Under the pieces are notes generated by a model. The model did not search any database. It was not told the origin of the DNA and saw only the letters and a list, made by a program, of their open reading frames with translations. Below are positions 1 to 8,519 of a DNA stretch of 40,440 nucleotides, in pieces. Source of the DNA: Planctomycetota bacterium (GTDB lineage Bacteria > Planctomycetota > UBA1135 > UBA2386); the NCBI GenBank assembly GCA_029936315.1, contig JAPYTD010000001.1, forward strand, positions 122,911 through 163,350. Direction: 5' to 3'. A program made the translations under genes and the position numbers. The stretch's first letter is position 1, and each line of letters begins with the position of its first letter.

Positions 1-1
1 G

Positions 2-85
2 GGGTGGCGGGATCTGGCTGCCGAGATAGGCATGCCCGAGCCGATCGTCAGCCACGTGCTACGCACACTGCGCCTGCAATGGTAG
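2..85 (+). CDS. C-terminal fragment of a possible helix-turn-helix protein (5' truncated)
   Basis: A frame open from the left edge ends at a TAG at 83-85 and encodes 27 residues, including DLAAEIGMPEPIVSHVLRTL. This resembles the end of a helix-turn-helix such as sigma-70 region 4 or an IclR/MarR-like DNA-binding helix pair. The other two forward frames in this stretch look less protein-like. The fragment is too short to assign a family, and it could be a chance open frame. Confidence 0.35.
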   Translation, partial: GWRDLAAEIGMPEPIVSHVLRTLRLQW

Positions 86-163
86 ACACGGCGCAATTGG
101 CTAGCAGAACAATAAGTCGCTGCCTAGCGCTGCCTTACGGCAAGCCAGGCGCCGGTCAACTGG

Positions 164-202
164 GACCGGGCCAGCAGCGGTTCTAGACCGGCCCAGCAGC
201 GG
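164..202. repeat. 17-bp direct repeat, 5-bp spacer
   Basis: Two 17-base copies at 164-180 and 186-202 differ at one position (GACCGG followed by G or C, then CCAGCAGCGG). The second copy covers the last codons of the minus-strand gene ending at 183. It may be a small local duplication at the gene end; no function is visible. Confidence 0.6.
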
Positions 203-506
203 TGCGGCCGAGACGGCACGCGCGGCGCAGCCACATCATGGCGCGCTCGACTTCGCGAGGACCCGTCACCGGGATCTGCACGAACTCGCGAGAGTGCGGG
301 TCGCCATCATCGGGCATGCGCTTGGCACCGAGGATCTTAAGGGCCTCAGTTACCTGCGGCGGGGCGAGCTTCACGACGACGCCCTTCTTGCCGAGATAGG
401 CAAACACCTGACCGCGAACCAGGAAGCAATCCTTCCCGTCTTTATCCTCACGGGTGACATCCTTCCAGGCGCAGAGTCGCTCGACAATAGTGGCTAGTGG
501 GTCCAT
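183..506 (-). CDS. YjbR/TfoX-N-like small protein
   Basis: A 107-residue protein is predicted if translation begins at the ATG at 506. The frame stays open to an ATG at 623, giving 146 aa, but the family-like fold begins near the internal ATG. The core KDCFLVRGQVFAYLGKKGVVVKLAP followed by a helical C-terminus resembles the YjbR (MmcQ)/TfoX N-terminal superfamily, in which a beta-sheet carries the pattern 'F.V.GKVFA.LG....+KL'. These are small cytoplasmic proteins of unclear function, sometimes DNA-binding. Neither start has a convincing Shine-Dalgarno sequence. It lies alone and is followed by a 287-base spacer before proline dehydrogenase on the same strand. Confidence 0.6.
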   Translation of the reverse strand: MDPLATIVERLCAWKDVTREDKDGKDCFLVRGQVFAYLGKKGVVVKLAPPQVTEALKILGAKRMPDDGDPHSREFVQIPVTGPREVERAMMWLRRACRLGRTAAGPV

Positions 507-793
507 TGGGGGAAACAGTATACCGACGAAGCCCTTGCTCCGCCAGCGTGACGGCTGATCCCTGGGCAGAACGCCTAAAATGGCCTCTGCCGTTCGATCT
601 CGCAATTGGCCGAACTTCGCCATCGACCAGTGGCTACGTCACTCAGGAGCCAACCGGAAGCTGCCACGGTGGACCAATATCGTTGCTGCCCGGAGCGCTC
701 CTCGGGACGAAAACCGGCTGCAAAGCTGCGCCCCACCCGACCGCGGCGGCTGATTTGGGCGGAAACGGACCGGAACGGATCCCTTAGCCCCCC

Positions 794-1759
794 CTAGCTG
801 CGCCAGAACATGTTCTTGGTCACAAGCCACATCATCGCCGGGTACTCATCGAGGCGACGACGCAGGTACTCGATCGCAAGATCCCAACTGAGCGCGAACG
901 GCACGTAGAGCCGCGCCTTGATGCCCTGTCGCCGGAGATCCGCGAGGAAGCGATCGCGCGGCACGCCGTAGAGCATCTGCACTTCGTAGCGATCGCGGCC
1001 AACCCCCACGCGTGGCACGACCTCTTCGAGAAACCGGCGCACGTAGGCGATGTCGTGCGTTGCAAACTCGACGTAGTGGCCGCGCGCAAGCAAGCGCTCG
1101 GCGAACTCGAGCATGCGGTCCTTCATCGCCGGCTTGTCCGTCTGCGCGATGTCGCTGGACTCCTGGTAGATGCCGATCACCAGACGAACGCGCATGCCTT
1201 CGGGCAGTTCGTCGATGTCCTTCTCGGTGCGATGCAAGCGCGTCTGCAACACGCAACCGGCGTTACGCAACCCGGCGACATGCATCTCGTGCAACGTCTC
1301 GATCGTGAAGTCCGTCCAATGGTGCCCTTCCATATCGACCGACACGTCGACACCTAGCTCCGAAGCCTTCTTGGCAATCTGCATCATTGCCTCTCGAGAC
1401 CCTGCCGCATCGCCACCAGCGTGTAGGGGGCTCGTCGTGTATGACGATGGCTTCAACGACACGGTCGGCCGGTCCTCGGCGGGCATGGCCGCCGCGGCGT
1501 CAACCATTTGCAAGTAGGCGTCGAGGTTGCGCTGCACCTGTTCGGGCCGCTGGATGTCCTCGGCCAGCAGGTCCAGGGTCGACAGCAAGCCACGGTCCTT
1601 GCGGAGCTTACCCACAACCTCCATGGCCCTTTGGAGGGAATCGCCGGCCACATAGGGCTTCGCGAAGAAGCGGACCATGAAGGCCGGAATGATGCGGATC
1701 AGGGGGTTCACGTGAAGGCGCAAATCATGCCAACCGGCAGGCTCAGAAACCATTGTCAC
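794..1759 (-). CDS. Proline dehydrogenase (monofunctional PRODH)
   Basis: A 321-residue FAD-dependent TIM-barrel enzyme oxidising L-proline to pyrroline-5-carboxylate. Family motifs are visible in order: VSLKPS (Lys near 103), VDMEG (142), QTRL (172-175), EFATHD (His 235), EVQMLYGVPRD (259-269) and the substrate-binding YLRRRLDEY (298-306) with its arginine pair. The length matches stand-alone bacterial PRODH rather than the PutA fusion, and no P5C dehydrogenase gene lies nearby. The start is the GTG at 1759, seven bases after a GAGG; an ATG two codons later at 1753 is possible. It is divergent from the glycosyltransferase at 1848, so the 88-base gap should hold both promoters. Confidence 0.93.
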   Translation of the reverse strand: MTMVSEPAGWHDLRLHVNPLIRIIPAFMVRFFAKPYVAGDSLQRAMEVVGKLRKDRGLLSTLDLLAEDIQRPEQVQRNLDAYLQMVDAAAAMPAEDRPTVSLKPSSYTTSPLHAGGDAAGSREAMMQIAKKASELGVDVSVDMEGHHWTDFTIETLHEMHVAGLRNAGCVLQTRLHRTEKDIDELPEGMRVRLVIGIYQESSDIAQTDKPAMKDRMLEFAERLLARGHYVEFATHDIAYVRRFLEEVVPRVGVGRDRYEVQMLYGVPRDRFLADLRRQGIKARLYVPFALSWDLAIEYLRRRLDEYPAMMWLVTKNMFWRS

Positions 1760-1847
1760 CGAGAGGCCTCAGGTCGCCCATGCCATCGGGTCGATTAAGA
1801 GCCTTGGAATCGAAGGGCCGCTCCCCCCCGGTGGCCAAGGCGAAGTC

Positions 1848-3602
1848 ATGCGCATCACGTTCTTACTCGAGGTAGCGGACCAGATCTGGGGTGGTGTCAA
1901 AGTTGCTCTGGAAGATGCGAACTGGCTCAGTCATCGCGGCCATGAGGTCACCATTGTCAGTCGCTCCGGCCCCCCAGCCTGGATGAAGCTGGACTGCGAG
2001 TTCTTACAGGTCGAGGACTTCCGTCCCGAACACCTGCCGGACGGCGATGTATTGATCGGCACGTTTTGGAGCACGGTGCCATGGACTGCGAGTGCCGGAC
2101 CACAGAAGGGCATTCCAGTGCACTTCTGCCAAGGCTACGAAGGCGACAACCCGGAGAACGAAGTGGTGCGCGAACGCATCGAAGCCACCTACCGACTCCC
2201 CGGCCTGCAGCACATCACGATCTCCCCGCACCTGACGTCACTGCTGCGCAACCGCTTCGGCATCCGCGCCAACGAAGTGCGCTACGTGGTCGACCACGAC
2301 GTGCACAAGCCAACGCAAAAGCGTCCGCCACAATCGCCATTGCGCGTCGGCCTCGTCGGTCCCTTCCAAGTGCCATGGAAGGATCTCGCCACTGGCTACA
2401 AGGCTTGCGGCCTCGCCCACAAGGCCGGCCAAAACCTCGTGCTCGTGCGCGCCTCCAACACGCCCCCGAGTCCCGAAGAACAGGACCTGCCGTTCGCAGT
2501 CGAATGGCATCAGCAACTGCGGCCAGACCAGATGGGCGAGTTCTATCGCTCGCTCGACGTATTCCTCGGCACCAGCAGTGGCGAGGAAGAAGGCTTCTTT
2601 CTGCCGGCCATCGAAGCGATGGCGTGCGGCGTGCCTTCGGTGCTGACCGACATCCCGTGCTTCCGCAACCACCAGGACCTCGTGGGGCACGATCGCTACG
2701 CGTTGTTCGTGGATCCGCAGGATCCGACGGCGATGGCCGAGGCAATCGTATTGGCAGGTGCGCTACCCGACATCCGCACGTCGCTGCGCGCTGGCGGCAT
2801 CGAAGTCGCCAGCCACTACCATGCCGATGTGCACGGCGATCAGTTTGAAGCCGTGCTAAAAAACCTCGTGGCATCGAAGGGCCAGAATCTGCCGCCGTCA
2901 AACGAACTTCGCCTGGTGACAAAGGAGATCCCGACGCCGCCACTGCCGGTCAGTCTGCCGACGCCACCGCGCGCGAATGAGACACGCGATCCTGCTCCCG
3001 TCCAGGATCCGACTCCGCCAGCGAGCGACATCACCCAGCACATTTCGCCGGGCAGCCCGTTTGCCAAGAACATCACCGCGCTGACGGACAAGGTGCTTGG
3101 CAAATCGGCCGACAACAGCGACGGCGATTCGAACGAGACGATCACGCGCTTGCTCAACGAGTTGCGCACAGCCACCGAACAAGCAAACGCAAAGGGCAAC
3201 CACAACGACGCCGGACGCTTGCTTGCGGCAGCACGCTGCCTCGGTCACAACGACGACAGCTTGCTGCACTCGATGGCAACGTCGCGCCTGGCTTCGGGAA
3301 ATGCCGAACAAGCGCTGCAGCTCTACGACGAACGACTGCGCGATGGTGAAGACAACGAGACCCTGCATGCGGGTCGCGGCACGGCGCTGCACGCGCTCGG
3401 ACGCATCAACGAAGCAGCACAAGCGTTCCGCGCCGCGCTCGCTGCCGGAGCCCGCACACCCGACAACTACAATCGTCTCGGTGTGGTGCTGTTCCAAACG
3501 GGCGACGTGATCGCCGCGCGCCAAAGCTTCGAGCGAGCGCTCGCCCTCGACCCCAACCACGTCGACGCACGCACCAACCTCAACGCCCTCCCTGCGGCCT
3601 AG
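1848..3602 (+). CDS. GT4-family glycosyltransferase fused to C-terminal TPR domain
   Basis: A 584-residue protein. Residues 1-345 form a GT-B fold glycosyltransferase: the N-terminal LEVADQIWGGVKVALEDANWL resembles the GG(V/I) loop of family 4, and the donor site has the E-x7-E motif (EGFFLPAIE, Glu 248 and Glu 256) followed by AMACGVPSV. Residues 355-425 are a Pro-rich low-complexity linker. Residues 435-584 hold TPR-type repeats, the clearest being 'NRLGVVLFQTGDVIAARQSFERALALDPNHVDARTNL'. It probably transfers a nucleotide-activated sugar to a glycan or protein, with the TPRs binding a partner. There is no signal peptide or membrane segment. An AAGG sits seven bases before the ATG. Donor and acceptor cannot be read from the sequence. 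Confidence 0.88.
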   Translation: MRITFLLEVADQIWGGVKVALEDANWLSHRGHEVTIVSRSGPPAWMKLDCEFLQVEDFRPEHLPDGDVLIGTFWSTVPWTASAGPQKGIPVHFCQGYEGDNPENEVVRERIEATYRLPGLQHITISPHLTSLLRNRFGIRANEVRYVVDHDVHKPTQKRPPQSPLRVGLVGPFQVPWKDLATGYKACGLAHKAGQNLVLVRASNTPPSPEEQDLPFAVEWHQQLRPDQMGEFYRSLDVFLGTSSGEEEGFFLPAIEAMACGVPSVLTDIPCFRNHQDLVGHDRYALFVDPQDPTAMAEAIVLAGALPDIRTSLRAGGIEVASHYHADVHGDQFEAVLKNLVASKGQNLPPSNELRLVTKEIPTPPLPVSLPTPPRANETRDPAPVQDPTPPASDITQHISPGSPFAKNITALTDKVLGKSADNSDGDSNETITRLLNELRTATEQANAKGNHNDAGRLLAAARCLGHNDDSLLHSMATSRLASGNAEQALQLYDERLRDGEDNETLHAGRGTALHALGRINEAAQAFRAALAAGARTPDNYNRLGVVLFQTGDVIAARQSFERALALDPNHVDARTNLNALPAA

Positions 3603-3617
3603 GGCCACGCGCGATGC

Positions 3618-3634
3618 GCATCCTGTGGGGATGC
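3618..3634. terminator. Short hairpin downstream of the glycosyltransferase gene
   Basis: GCATCC, a 5-base loop and GGATGC lie 15 bases after the stop of the plus-strand gene. An alternative pairing, ATCCTG at 3620-3625 with CAGGAT at 3646-3651, overlaps it. There is no T-tract. It may help terminate transcription between this gene and the convergent dihydrouridine synthase. Confidence 0.3.
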
Positions 3635-3781
3635 ATCAGGCTGCGCAGGATCCGGCTACAAGAGCTCGCGCGTTGCAGTACGGCGAACTGCTTCTGCAAG
3701 CGCCGCTCAACGGCGATGACCTATGGAACAAGTGGTTCTACTCTGTTCCTGAGACGTGGAGCAACTGAGGTCGCGCTCGCT

Positions 3782-4891
3782 CTAGCCGTGAGCCGTCGCA
3801 ATCTCACCGGCAGCCCCCGCCTCCGGCGGCATTTCGGCTGCAAGCGCCAGCGCACTCGCCTCGGCTTCATCCACGTCCGCCGCATCCCACAGCAACTCTG
3901 CGATGCGCGCGTGCACTTCCTTGCGCGGATCACGCAGTAGCTGCTCAAGAAGTGACAAGCCCTCCTCGGACGGCATCCGTGTCTGCATCAGTGGGTGCTC
4001 TTTTGCCGATGCCACCCACTTCTCGTCGGAAAAGGGGCGGTAGCGGCAGAAGAAGTCCAAGTGCCAAGGCAAGAAACGCATCGTGCGCTCGCGCCCCTTC
4101 TCATCGTCGCGGAAGTGCTCCTTCAGCTTGACGGAGAAGTCGTGGTAGACGCCAAGGCGTTCTTTGGCCGTCGGTTCCCACGCCTTCTGCTCGGTGATCT
4201 CGCGGAAGATCCACGGCTTGATCAACGCACCTCGACCAAGCATCACCGACGCAACGCCGCTCTGCTGCCAGCGGTCCTTGACCTCGTACCAGGTCAGCAG
4301 ATCGCCGTTGCCAATCACCGGAATGGTCCGTTCGGAAGCGATCTGGCCAATCGCGTCCCAGTCCGCCGCACGCGAGTAACGCTGGTCCTTGGTTCGCCCG
4401 TGCACGAACACCGCCTGCGCGCCGGCTTCTTCGCACACGCGCGCCACCTCACTTGCGTTCTGCTCGTCTTCCGACCAGCCCAAGCGAATCTTCACGGTGA
4501 CCGGCACCGAGAGGCCTTCGACCATGCCCGCCACGAGCCGGGCCAGCTTGCGCGGCTTGCGCAACAACGTCGCCCCCATACGTCGCTTGATGATGTCGTG
4601 GATCGGGCAGCCGCAATTCAGATCAACCCAACTGGCACCCCGATCCACCGCCTCAGCACCCGCCTTGACCGCATCATCGATACGCATCGCCGCGATTTGC
4701 GCGCCGAAACATGTCTCATCGTCATGCTTGCGCAGCAGGGCCAGCTCGCTGCGGCTCTTCTTGACGACCTGGTAAGCGTAGGCCATCTCTCCCATAGTCA
4801 CGACGCAACCGTGCTTCAGACACAATCGACGGAACGGCAGGTTGCCGCCCTTCGTCAGAGGGGCAAGGAAGACACGATTACGAAAGTCCAT
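3782..4891 (-). CDS. tRNA-dihydrouridine synthase, Dus3-like
   Basis: A 369-residue FMN enzyme that reduces uridine to dihydrouridine in RNA. Visible motifs are FLAPLTKGGNLPFRRLC (8-24), the catalytic LNCGCP with Cys 95, FMN-contacting VTVKIRLG (Lys 134), VHGRTKDQRYSRAADW (His 164), PVIGNGDLLT (191-200) and LGRGALIKPWIF (219-229). Several stretches look closer to eukaryotic Dus3 than to DusA, DusB or DusC: NLPFRRLC, the 'GEMA' segment, RGALIKPW(I/L)F, the following 'EI.EQ..W' and 'ERT.RFL.....F.CRY.P'. The zinc-finger N-terminus of eukaryotic Dus3 is absent, and the last 50 residues are a private extension. The ATG at 4891 has an AAGGA seven bases upstream. It is divergent from 4975. Confidence 0.9.
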   Translation of the reverse strand: MDFRNRVFLAPLTKGGNLPFRRLCLKHGCVVTMGEMAYAYQVVKKSRSELALLRKHDDETCFGAQIAAMRIDDAVKAGAEAVDRGASWVDLNCGCPIHDIIKRRMGATLLRKPRKLARLVAGMVEGLSVPVTVKIRLGWSEDEQNASEVARVCEEAGAQAVFVHGRTKDQRYSRAADWDAIGQIASERTIPVIGNGDLLTWYEVKDRWQQSGVASVMLGRGALIKPWIFREITEQKAWEPTAKERLGVYHDFSVKLKEHFRDDEKGRERTMRFLPWHLDFFCRYRPFSDEKWVASAKEHPLMQTRMPSEEGLSLLEQLLRDPRKEVHARIAELLWDAADVDEAEASALALAAEMPPEAGAAGEIATAHG

Positions 4892-4974
4892 CCCGCAATC
4901 CTTACGGCTTGCCCCACAGGCATTCCATCGCCGCTATCCTGCTTCTGTTCGCTGCCCATCGACAACTCAATCCC

Positions 4975-5514
4975 ATGCAACTCTCCCACCTGTTAGGCGC
5001 CGGCGTCCTGATCGCCGCAATCAGCGTTTTCGCGCGCGGTGACGCTGCCTCTCCGACAACCACCCAACCGGGCTCGGGTGGGCCAGAAAACACGATTCCA
5101 GCGCCACTGCCGGCACCACCGATCGCGGCCGGCCACTTTGTCCTGGTCGTCGAAGGCGACCGCAATGGCCTCGCCAGCACCTTCGCCAGCAAGAAGGCGG
5201 CGCGCTGGGCTGGCGTGCCCAAGGGGTTCAAGAGCAACTGGCACGTTACCGTCTTGGATGCGCGCGGTGCAGAACTCGCCATTGTCCCGCTCGATGTGCG
5301 CCCGTTCGCGACCGACGCCAACGCGGTCGGTAAGCCGGCGCGCGTGCACGGCTGCATCGTCGTCGACAGCAAGATCGGCATGCTCGTCAATGTGCCCGCC
5401 TATGCCACAGCCGCCAGCTACGTGTTTGCGCGCACCGAACCAGATGGAACGGTCACGACTCTCGGCACCACCACAGGCGCTGCGGTTCGCGAACTTGCAG
5501 GACGTGCACGATGA
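4975..5514 (+). CDS. Small secreted protein coupled to the M64 peptidase
   Basis: A 179-residue protein starting at the ATG at 4975 with a Sec-type leader (MQLSHLLGAGVLIAAISVFA). A Pro/Thr/Gly-rich linker follows, to about residue 45, then a compact beta-rich domain. An in-frame TTG at 4909 would add 22 residues but spoils the leader. The stop overlaps the next start (ATGA at 5511-5514), so the two are very likely translated together. I do not recognise the family. It may be an accessory or propeptide-like partner of the downstream peptidase; that is inferred from coupling only. Confidence 0.7.
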   Translation: MQLSHLLGAGVLIAAISVFARGDAASPTTTQPGSGGPENTIPAPLPAPPIAAGHFVLVVEGDRNGLASTFASKKAARWAGVPKGFKSNWHVTVLDARGAELAIVPLDVRPFATDANAVGKPARVHGCIVVDSKIGMLVNVPAYATAASYVFARTEPDGTVTTLGTTTGAAVRELAGRAR

Positions 5515-7397
5515 GAGCGCACTACCTATTGGCCGGCGCGGCACTCGCGTTGGCTTCTTCGCTGACGGCACAGACCGTCACGACCGTGCTCAGCAATGGC
5601 ACGACCGATACGCGCTACGACATGGTAATCCTCGGCGACGGATACGTCGCGAGCGAACAGGCAACATTCAACGCGGACGTCAACACGTTCTTGACTGCGC
5701 TGTTCCAGAAGTCGCCCTACAACATCTTCGCGTCGTACTACAACGTGCACACGGTCTTCCGGGCAAGTGCTCAGAGCGGCGCGGACCGCCCCGACGAGAC
5801 GCCACCGGTGTTCGTCAACACGGCCTACGAAGCGACCTACAACTACGGCGGCGTCGACCGCTGCCTCTACATCCAGAACACGTCGATCGCGTTGGCGGAC
5901 GCAGCGCTGGCACCAGCAACCGAAGGCCGCGTGATTGTGATGGTCAACGACACTCGCTACGGCGGCTGCGCAGCAACGTTTGCCGTCAGCTACAACGGCT
6001 CGCAAATGACCGAGGTGCAAGCGCACGAACTCGGCCACAGCCTTGGGCAACTCGCCGATGAGTACGACTACGCGGGCCAGACCTACACCGGCCCCGAGCC
6101 GTCACAGCCCAACATCACGACGTCCCCCACGGGCCAGAAGTGGAACCTGTGGCACGGCACGCAAGGCATCAGTGCCTTCCAGGGCGCTGGCTACAACCAA
6201 TTCGGCCTGTGGCGCCCCCGCAGCAACTGCTTGATGCGCTCGCTCGGCCAGGCGCTGTGCCGTGTCTGCCAGGAGAACATCGTCAAGATCACCAACTCGG
6301 TCGCGAACGTGATCACGTGGACGACGCCGGCAACCGCATCGGTCGCGGTCCAACGGCCCAACGTGCAACAGTTTTCGTTTGCGCACTTCGTGCCTGCCGG
6401 CAACAACCCAATCATCGAATGGGAAGTCGACGGCAACGTGCAGTTGGGGCAAACCGCCACGACGTTCTTCCTCAACTCGACCCAGGTGACACTCGGCAAC
6501 CACACGGTCAAGGTCACGATCAAGGACCAGTCCGATCGCGTGCGCCTCGACCCGCAACTGGTCATGCACGAGAGCCACTCGTGGGTGGTCAGCGTCAGCG
6601 ACCCATCGCTGGCGCAACTGCGCATCCCATCGATGACGAACAACCTGGTGCTGGTCAACCCCGGCACGACGGTCACGTTGTCGCCAACGGTGGTCAACGA
6701 TGGCCCTGCCGTTGCCGGAGCGTTCGCAGTCGAATTCTTCCTGTCGAATAGCCCAAGCGCCTGGACAACGCAGGACACGTATCTGGGCAAGATCGATGTT
6801 GCTGGCCTCAACAACGGCCAGCAAGTGCTGCTGCAACACACGACGCAACTGCCGTGGAGCCTGCCGTTGCAGATCATGTACATCCATGCGGTCGTCGATC
6901 GCATCAACGTCGTCGCTGAATCCAACGAAACGGACAACGAAATCGCGCGCGTCATTCTGGGGCAGGCCGGGCCGTGCAACACCGGGCTGGAGTTCCAGGA
7001 CCCGTTGACCGAGCCGTTCGCAGGCTCCATATCGCTCGCAGCCGGTGGCACCCTGCATCCGACCGTGATCGCACCGTGCGCCAACCCAACGTCCGCGCTC
7101 TACCTGATTGCGTGGACCGGCTCGGGCACCGCGCCAGGAACGACGCTCGGACCAGGATTGCTGTTGCCGCTCAATGTCGACGCACTGACGCAGATCGGGC
7201 TCGGCAACCTCAACGGCCCGATCTTCGGCAGCTTCTTGGGCGTGCTCAATGCACAAGGCGTTGGCCAGGCGCAGTTCACGCTGCCGCCATCGCTAGCGAT
7301 TCCAACGGGCCCGACGCACTTCGCAACCGTATTGCTGGGTTCGACGACGTTGTTCACCGCGGTCAGCAACCCAATCCAATTGACGTTGCTGCCCTAG
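5511..7397 (+). CDS. Secreted IgA-peptidase M64-type metalloprotease with CARDB-like and C-terminal beta domains
   Basis: A 628-residue exported zinc protease. The signal peptide is residues 1-20, with probable cleavage after ASSLTA. The M64-like catalytic domain covers about 25-265, with HELGHSLGQLADEY at 172-185 supplying the HExxH zinc site and an adjacent acidic DEY. The family prototype cleaves immunoglobulin A, but planctomycete members have unknown substrates. Residues 275-365 look Ig-like, and 368-485 resemble a CARDB adhesion domain ending in the typical 'V.ESNETDNE' signature. Residues 500-628 form a beta-rich module ending 'SNPIQLTLLP', which recurs in the lectin protein at 15255. 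Translation is coupled to the upstream gene by ATGA. No membrane anchor is visible. Confidence 0.88.
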   Translation: MRAHYLLAGAALALASSLTAQTVTTVLSNGTTDTRYDMVILGDGYVASEQATFNADVNTFLTALFQKSPYNIFASYYNVHTVFRASAQSGADRPDETPPVFVNTAYEATYNYGGVDRCLYIQNTSIALADAALAPATEGRVIVMVNDTRYGGCAATFAVSYNGSQMTEVQAHELGHSLGQLADEYDYAGQTYTGPEPSQPNITTSPTGQKWNLWHGTQGISAFQGAGYNQFGLWRPRSNCLMRSLGQALCRVCQENIVKITNSVANVITWTTPATASVAVQRPNVQQFSFAHFVPAGNNPIIEWEVDGNVQLGQTATTFFLNSTQVTLGNHTVKVTIKDQSDRVRLDPQLVMHESHSWVVSVSDPSLAQLRIPSMTNNLVLVNPGTTVTLSPTVVNDGPAVAGAFAVEFFLSNSPSAWTTQDTYLGKIDVAGLNNGQQVLLQHTTQLPWSLPLQIMYIHAVVDRINVVAESNETDNEIARVILGQAGPCNTGLEFQDPLTEPFAGSISLAAGGTLHPTVIAPCANPTSALYLIAWTGSGTAPGTTLGPGLLLPLNVDALTQIGLGNLNGPIFGSFLGVLNAQGVGQAQFTLPPSLAIPTGPTHFATVLLGSTTLFTAVSNPIQLTLLP

Positions 7398-7426
7398 GCC
7401 ACGACAGCCGAACGAAAGGCAGTGGC
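7398..7426. terminator. Weak nested inverted repeat at a convergent junction
   Basis: GCCAC (7398-7402) pairs with GTGGC (7422-7426) and encloses GCC/GGC (7407-7409 and 7418-7420), directly after the stop of the peptidase gene. The arms are short, so this may be chance. Confidence 0.25.
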
Positions 7427-7444
7427 AAGTAGCGCCGAGCGCAT

Positions 7445-8158
7445 CTAACTCAGCAGCAAGAACCCAACCGGGTCGCCAACGACTGCCGTCTCGATGACGT
7501 CGTCGGTCGGCTCGATCTGACGTTCTTGCTTTGCAGCCAGCTCCAAGAACCACGCGACTTCTTCGGCCGTCGTCGTGATGCAAGCCTCCTGGTTGAGCAG
7601 CGCGAACAAGCCGCTGGCCAGCTCGCGAACCTGGTCACGCTCGGTAGCGAACTGCTCCAGGTCCAACTGCACAGGATGCAATCGCCCATAGGTGACGCCG
7701 CTGACTGCCGGCCAGGTCTCCGGATCGGTGAACAGGCTGATGCAACCGAGGTGATCAAACGCCTGATCGCCGGCGACGTCGCGCGCATCGCCAGTCTCGT
7801 AATGCAGCGCGACTTGCGGGGCTGCCTGGGCCAGCGCGGCATTCAGAACGTCGCACTCCTCTTCGAGCAGGTTGGCCGCAACGACGGTGCGATCCAACAA
7901 CAACACTTCGGCAAGCAATACCGGCAGCTCGGCAACTCCAGCGCCCGCCCACAGCGACATGCCTTCGGGCTTCACGTGCAGAGCGAGCCGTCGCGCCAAC
8001 TGGCCGCCCAACTCGATCACGAGCTGGCGACGTTCTTGCCACTGACGTTCGCCGTCTTCGTGAAAGTAGATCTCCCCGAGCTTGGCCCAGTCGACCGCAC
8101 CGAAGACCTTTTTGGCGACCTTCTCAACATCGAGCCAATCCTGAGGCGACGGACTCAA
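7445..8158 (-). CDS. SAM-methyltransferase-like protein of unknown function
   Basis: A 237-residue cytoplasmic protein. The best start is a TTG at 8158: its TTGA overlaps the TGA stop of the upstream DUF971 gene (8157-8155), and GGGGAG lies about six bases before it. An upstream ATG at 8200 would give 251 aa but overlaps the DUF971 gene by 46 bases. The middle has a class I methyltransferase-like order: LWAGAGVAELPVLLAE (motif I-like), an acidic end to the next strand (VVAANLLEEE), then ETGDARD and CISLFTDPETW. Motif I is degenerate, so SAM binding is uncertain. The C-terminus is helical and acidic. Neither substrate nor pathway can be named. Confidence 0.7.
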   Translation of the reverse strand: MSPSPQDWLDVEKVAKKVFGAVDWAKLGEIYFHEDGERQWQERRQLVIELGGQLARRLALHVKPEGMSLWAGAGVAELPVLLAEVLLLDRTVVAANLLEEECDVLNAALAQAAPQVALHYETGDARDVAGDQAFDHLGCISLFTDPETWPAVSGVTYGRLHPVQLDLEQFATERDQVRELASGLFALLNQEACITTTAEEVAWFLELAAKQERQIEPTDDVIETAVVGDPVGFLLLS

Positions 8159-8466
8159 GCGCCGCTCCCCAGTTCGCCCAGCGCCTTCAAGCGCGGCCAT
8201 GCGAAGATGCCGGTCTTGTGCCCGTCACTCCACACAAACGACAGCGCATAGCGCCCGACCAACTCCGAGCCGAGCAGGATGATGTCCTCACGCACGGCCG
8301 TGGGGTCGAGCAGCGGCTTGCCGGTGCCCTCGTCGACGCAGCCGGCACACGGGCACGACAGGCGCAGGTCGCGCGCCTTGATTTCGGAGACGTCGCCGTC
8401 CTTCCACTCGATGCGAAACAAAAACGGCGAGACGAGATCCGCCTTCTTGGGAACAGGATTATCCAT
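8155..8466 (-). CDS. DUF971 protein (gamma-butyrobetaine hydroxylase-like N-terminal domain)
   Basis: A 103-residue single-domain protein. Signatures of the DUF971/GBBH-like N-terminal domain are visible: FRIEWKDGDVSEI, then LRLSCPCAGCVDE with three cysteines suited to zinc or iron binding, and the terminal FVWSDGHKTGIFAWPRL. Stand-alone bacterial members often sit near Fe-S cluster carrier (Mrp/ApbC) genes, but no such gene is next to this one. The ATG at 8466 (MDNPVPKK) is preferred; an upstream in-frame start at 8490 adds eight residues. It is the first gene of a two-gene unit with the methyltransferase-like gene and is divergent from mobA, 53 bases away. Confidence 0.88.
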   Translation of the reverse strand: MDNPVPKKADLVSPFLFRIEWKDGDVSEIKARDLRLSCPCAGCVDEGTGKPLLDPTAVREDIILLGSELVGRYALSFVWSDGHKTGIFAWPRLKALGELGSGA

Positions 8467-8519
8467 GGTTACGAGCCTGCCACTTGCCAATCACCAAAGG
8501 ATGCCGGACAAGATTAGCC

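Noticed and set aside
3995-4996. 333-codon plus-strand frame opposite the dihydrouridine synthase gene
   Set aside because: The minus strand carries all Dus motifs in order; the antisense translation has no domain-like pattern.
6102-7256. Long 384-codon minus-strand open frame opposite the M64 peptidase
   Set aside because: It is Arg/Asp/Val-rich low-information sequence typical of GC-rich antisense frames, and the plus strand encodes a clear protein.
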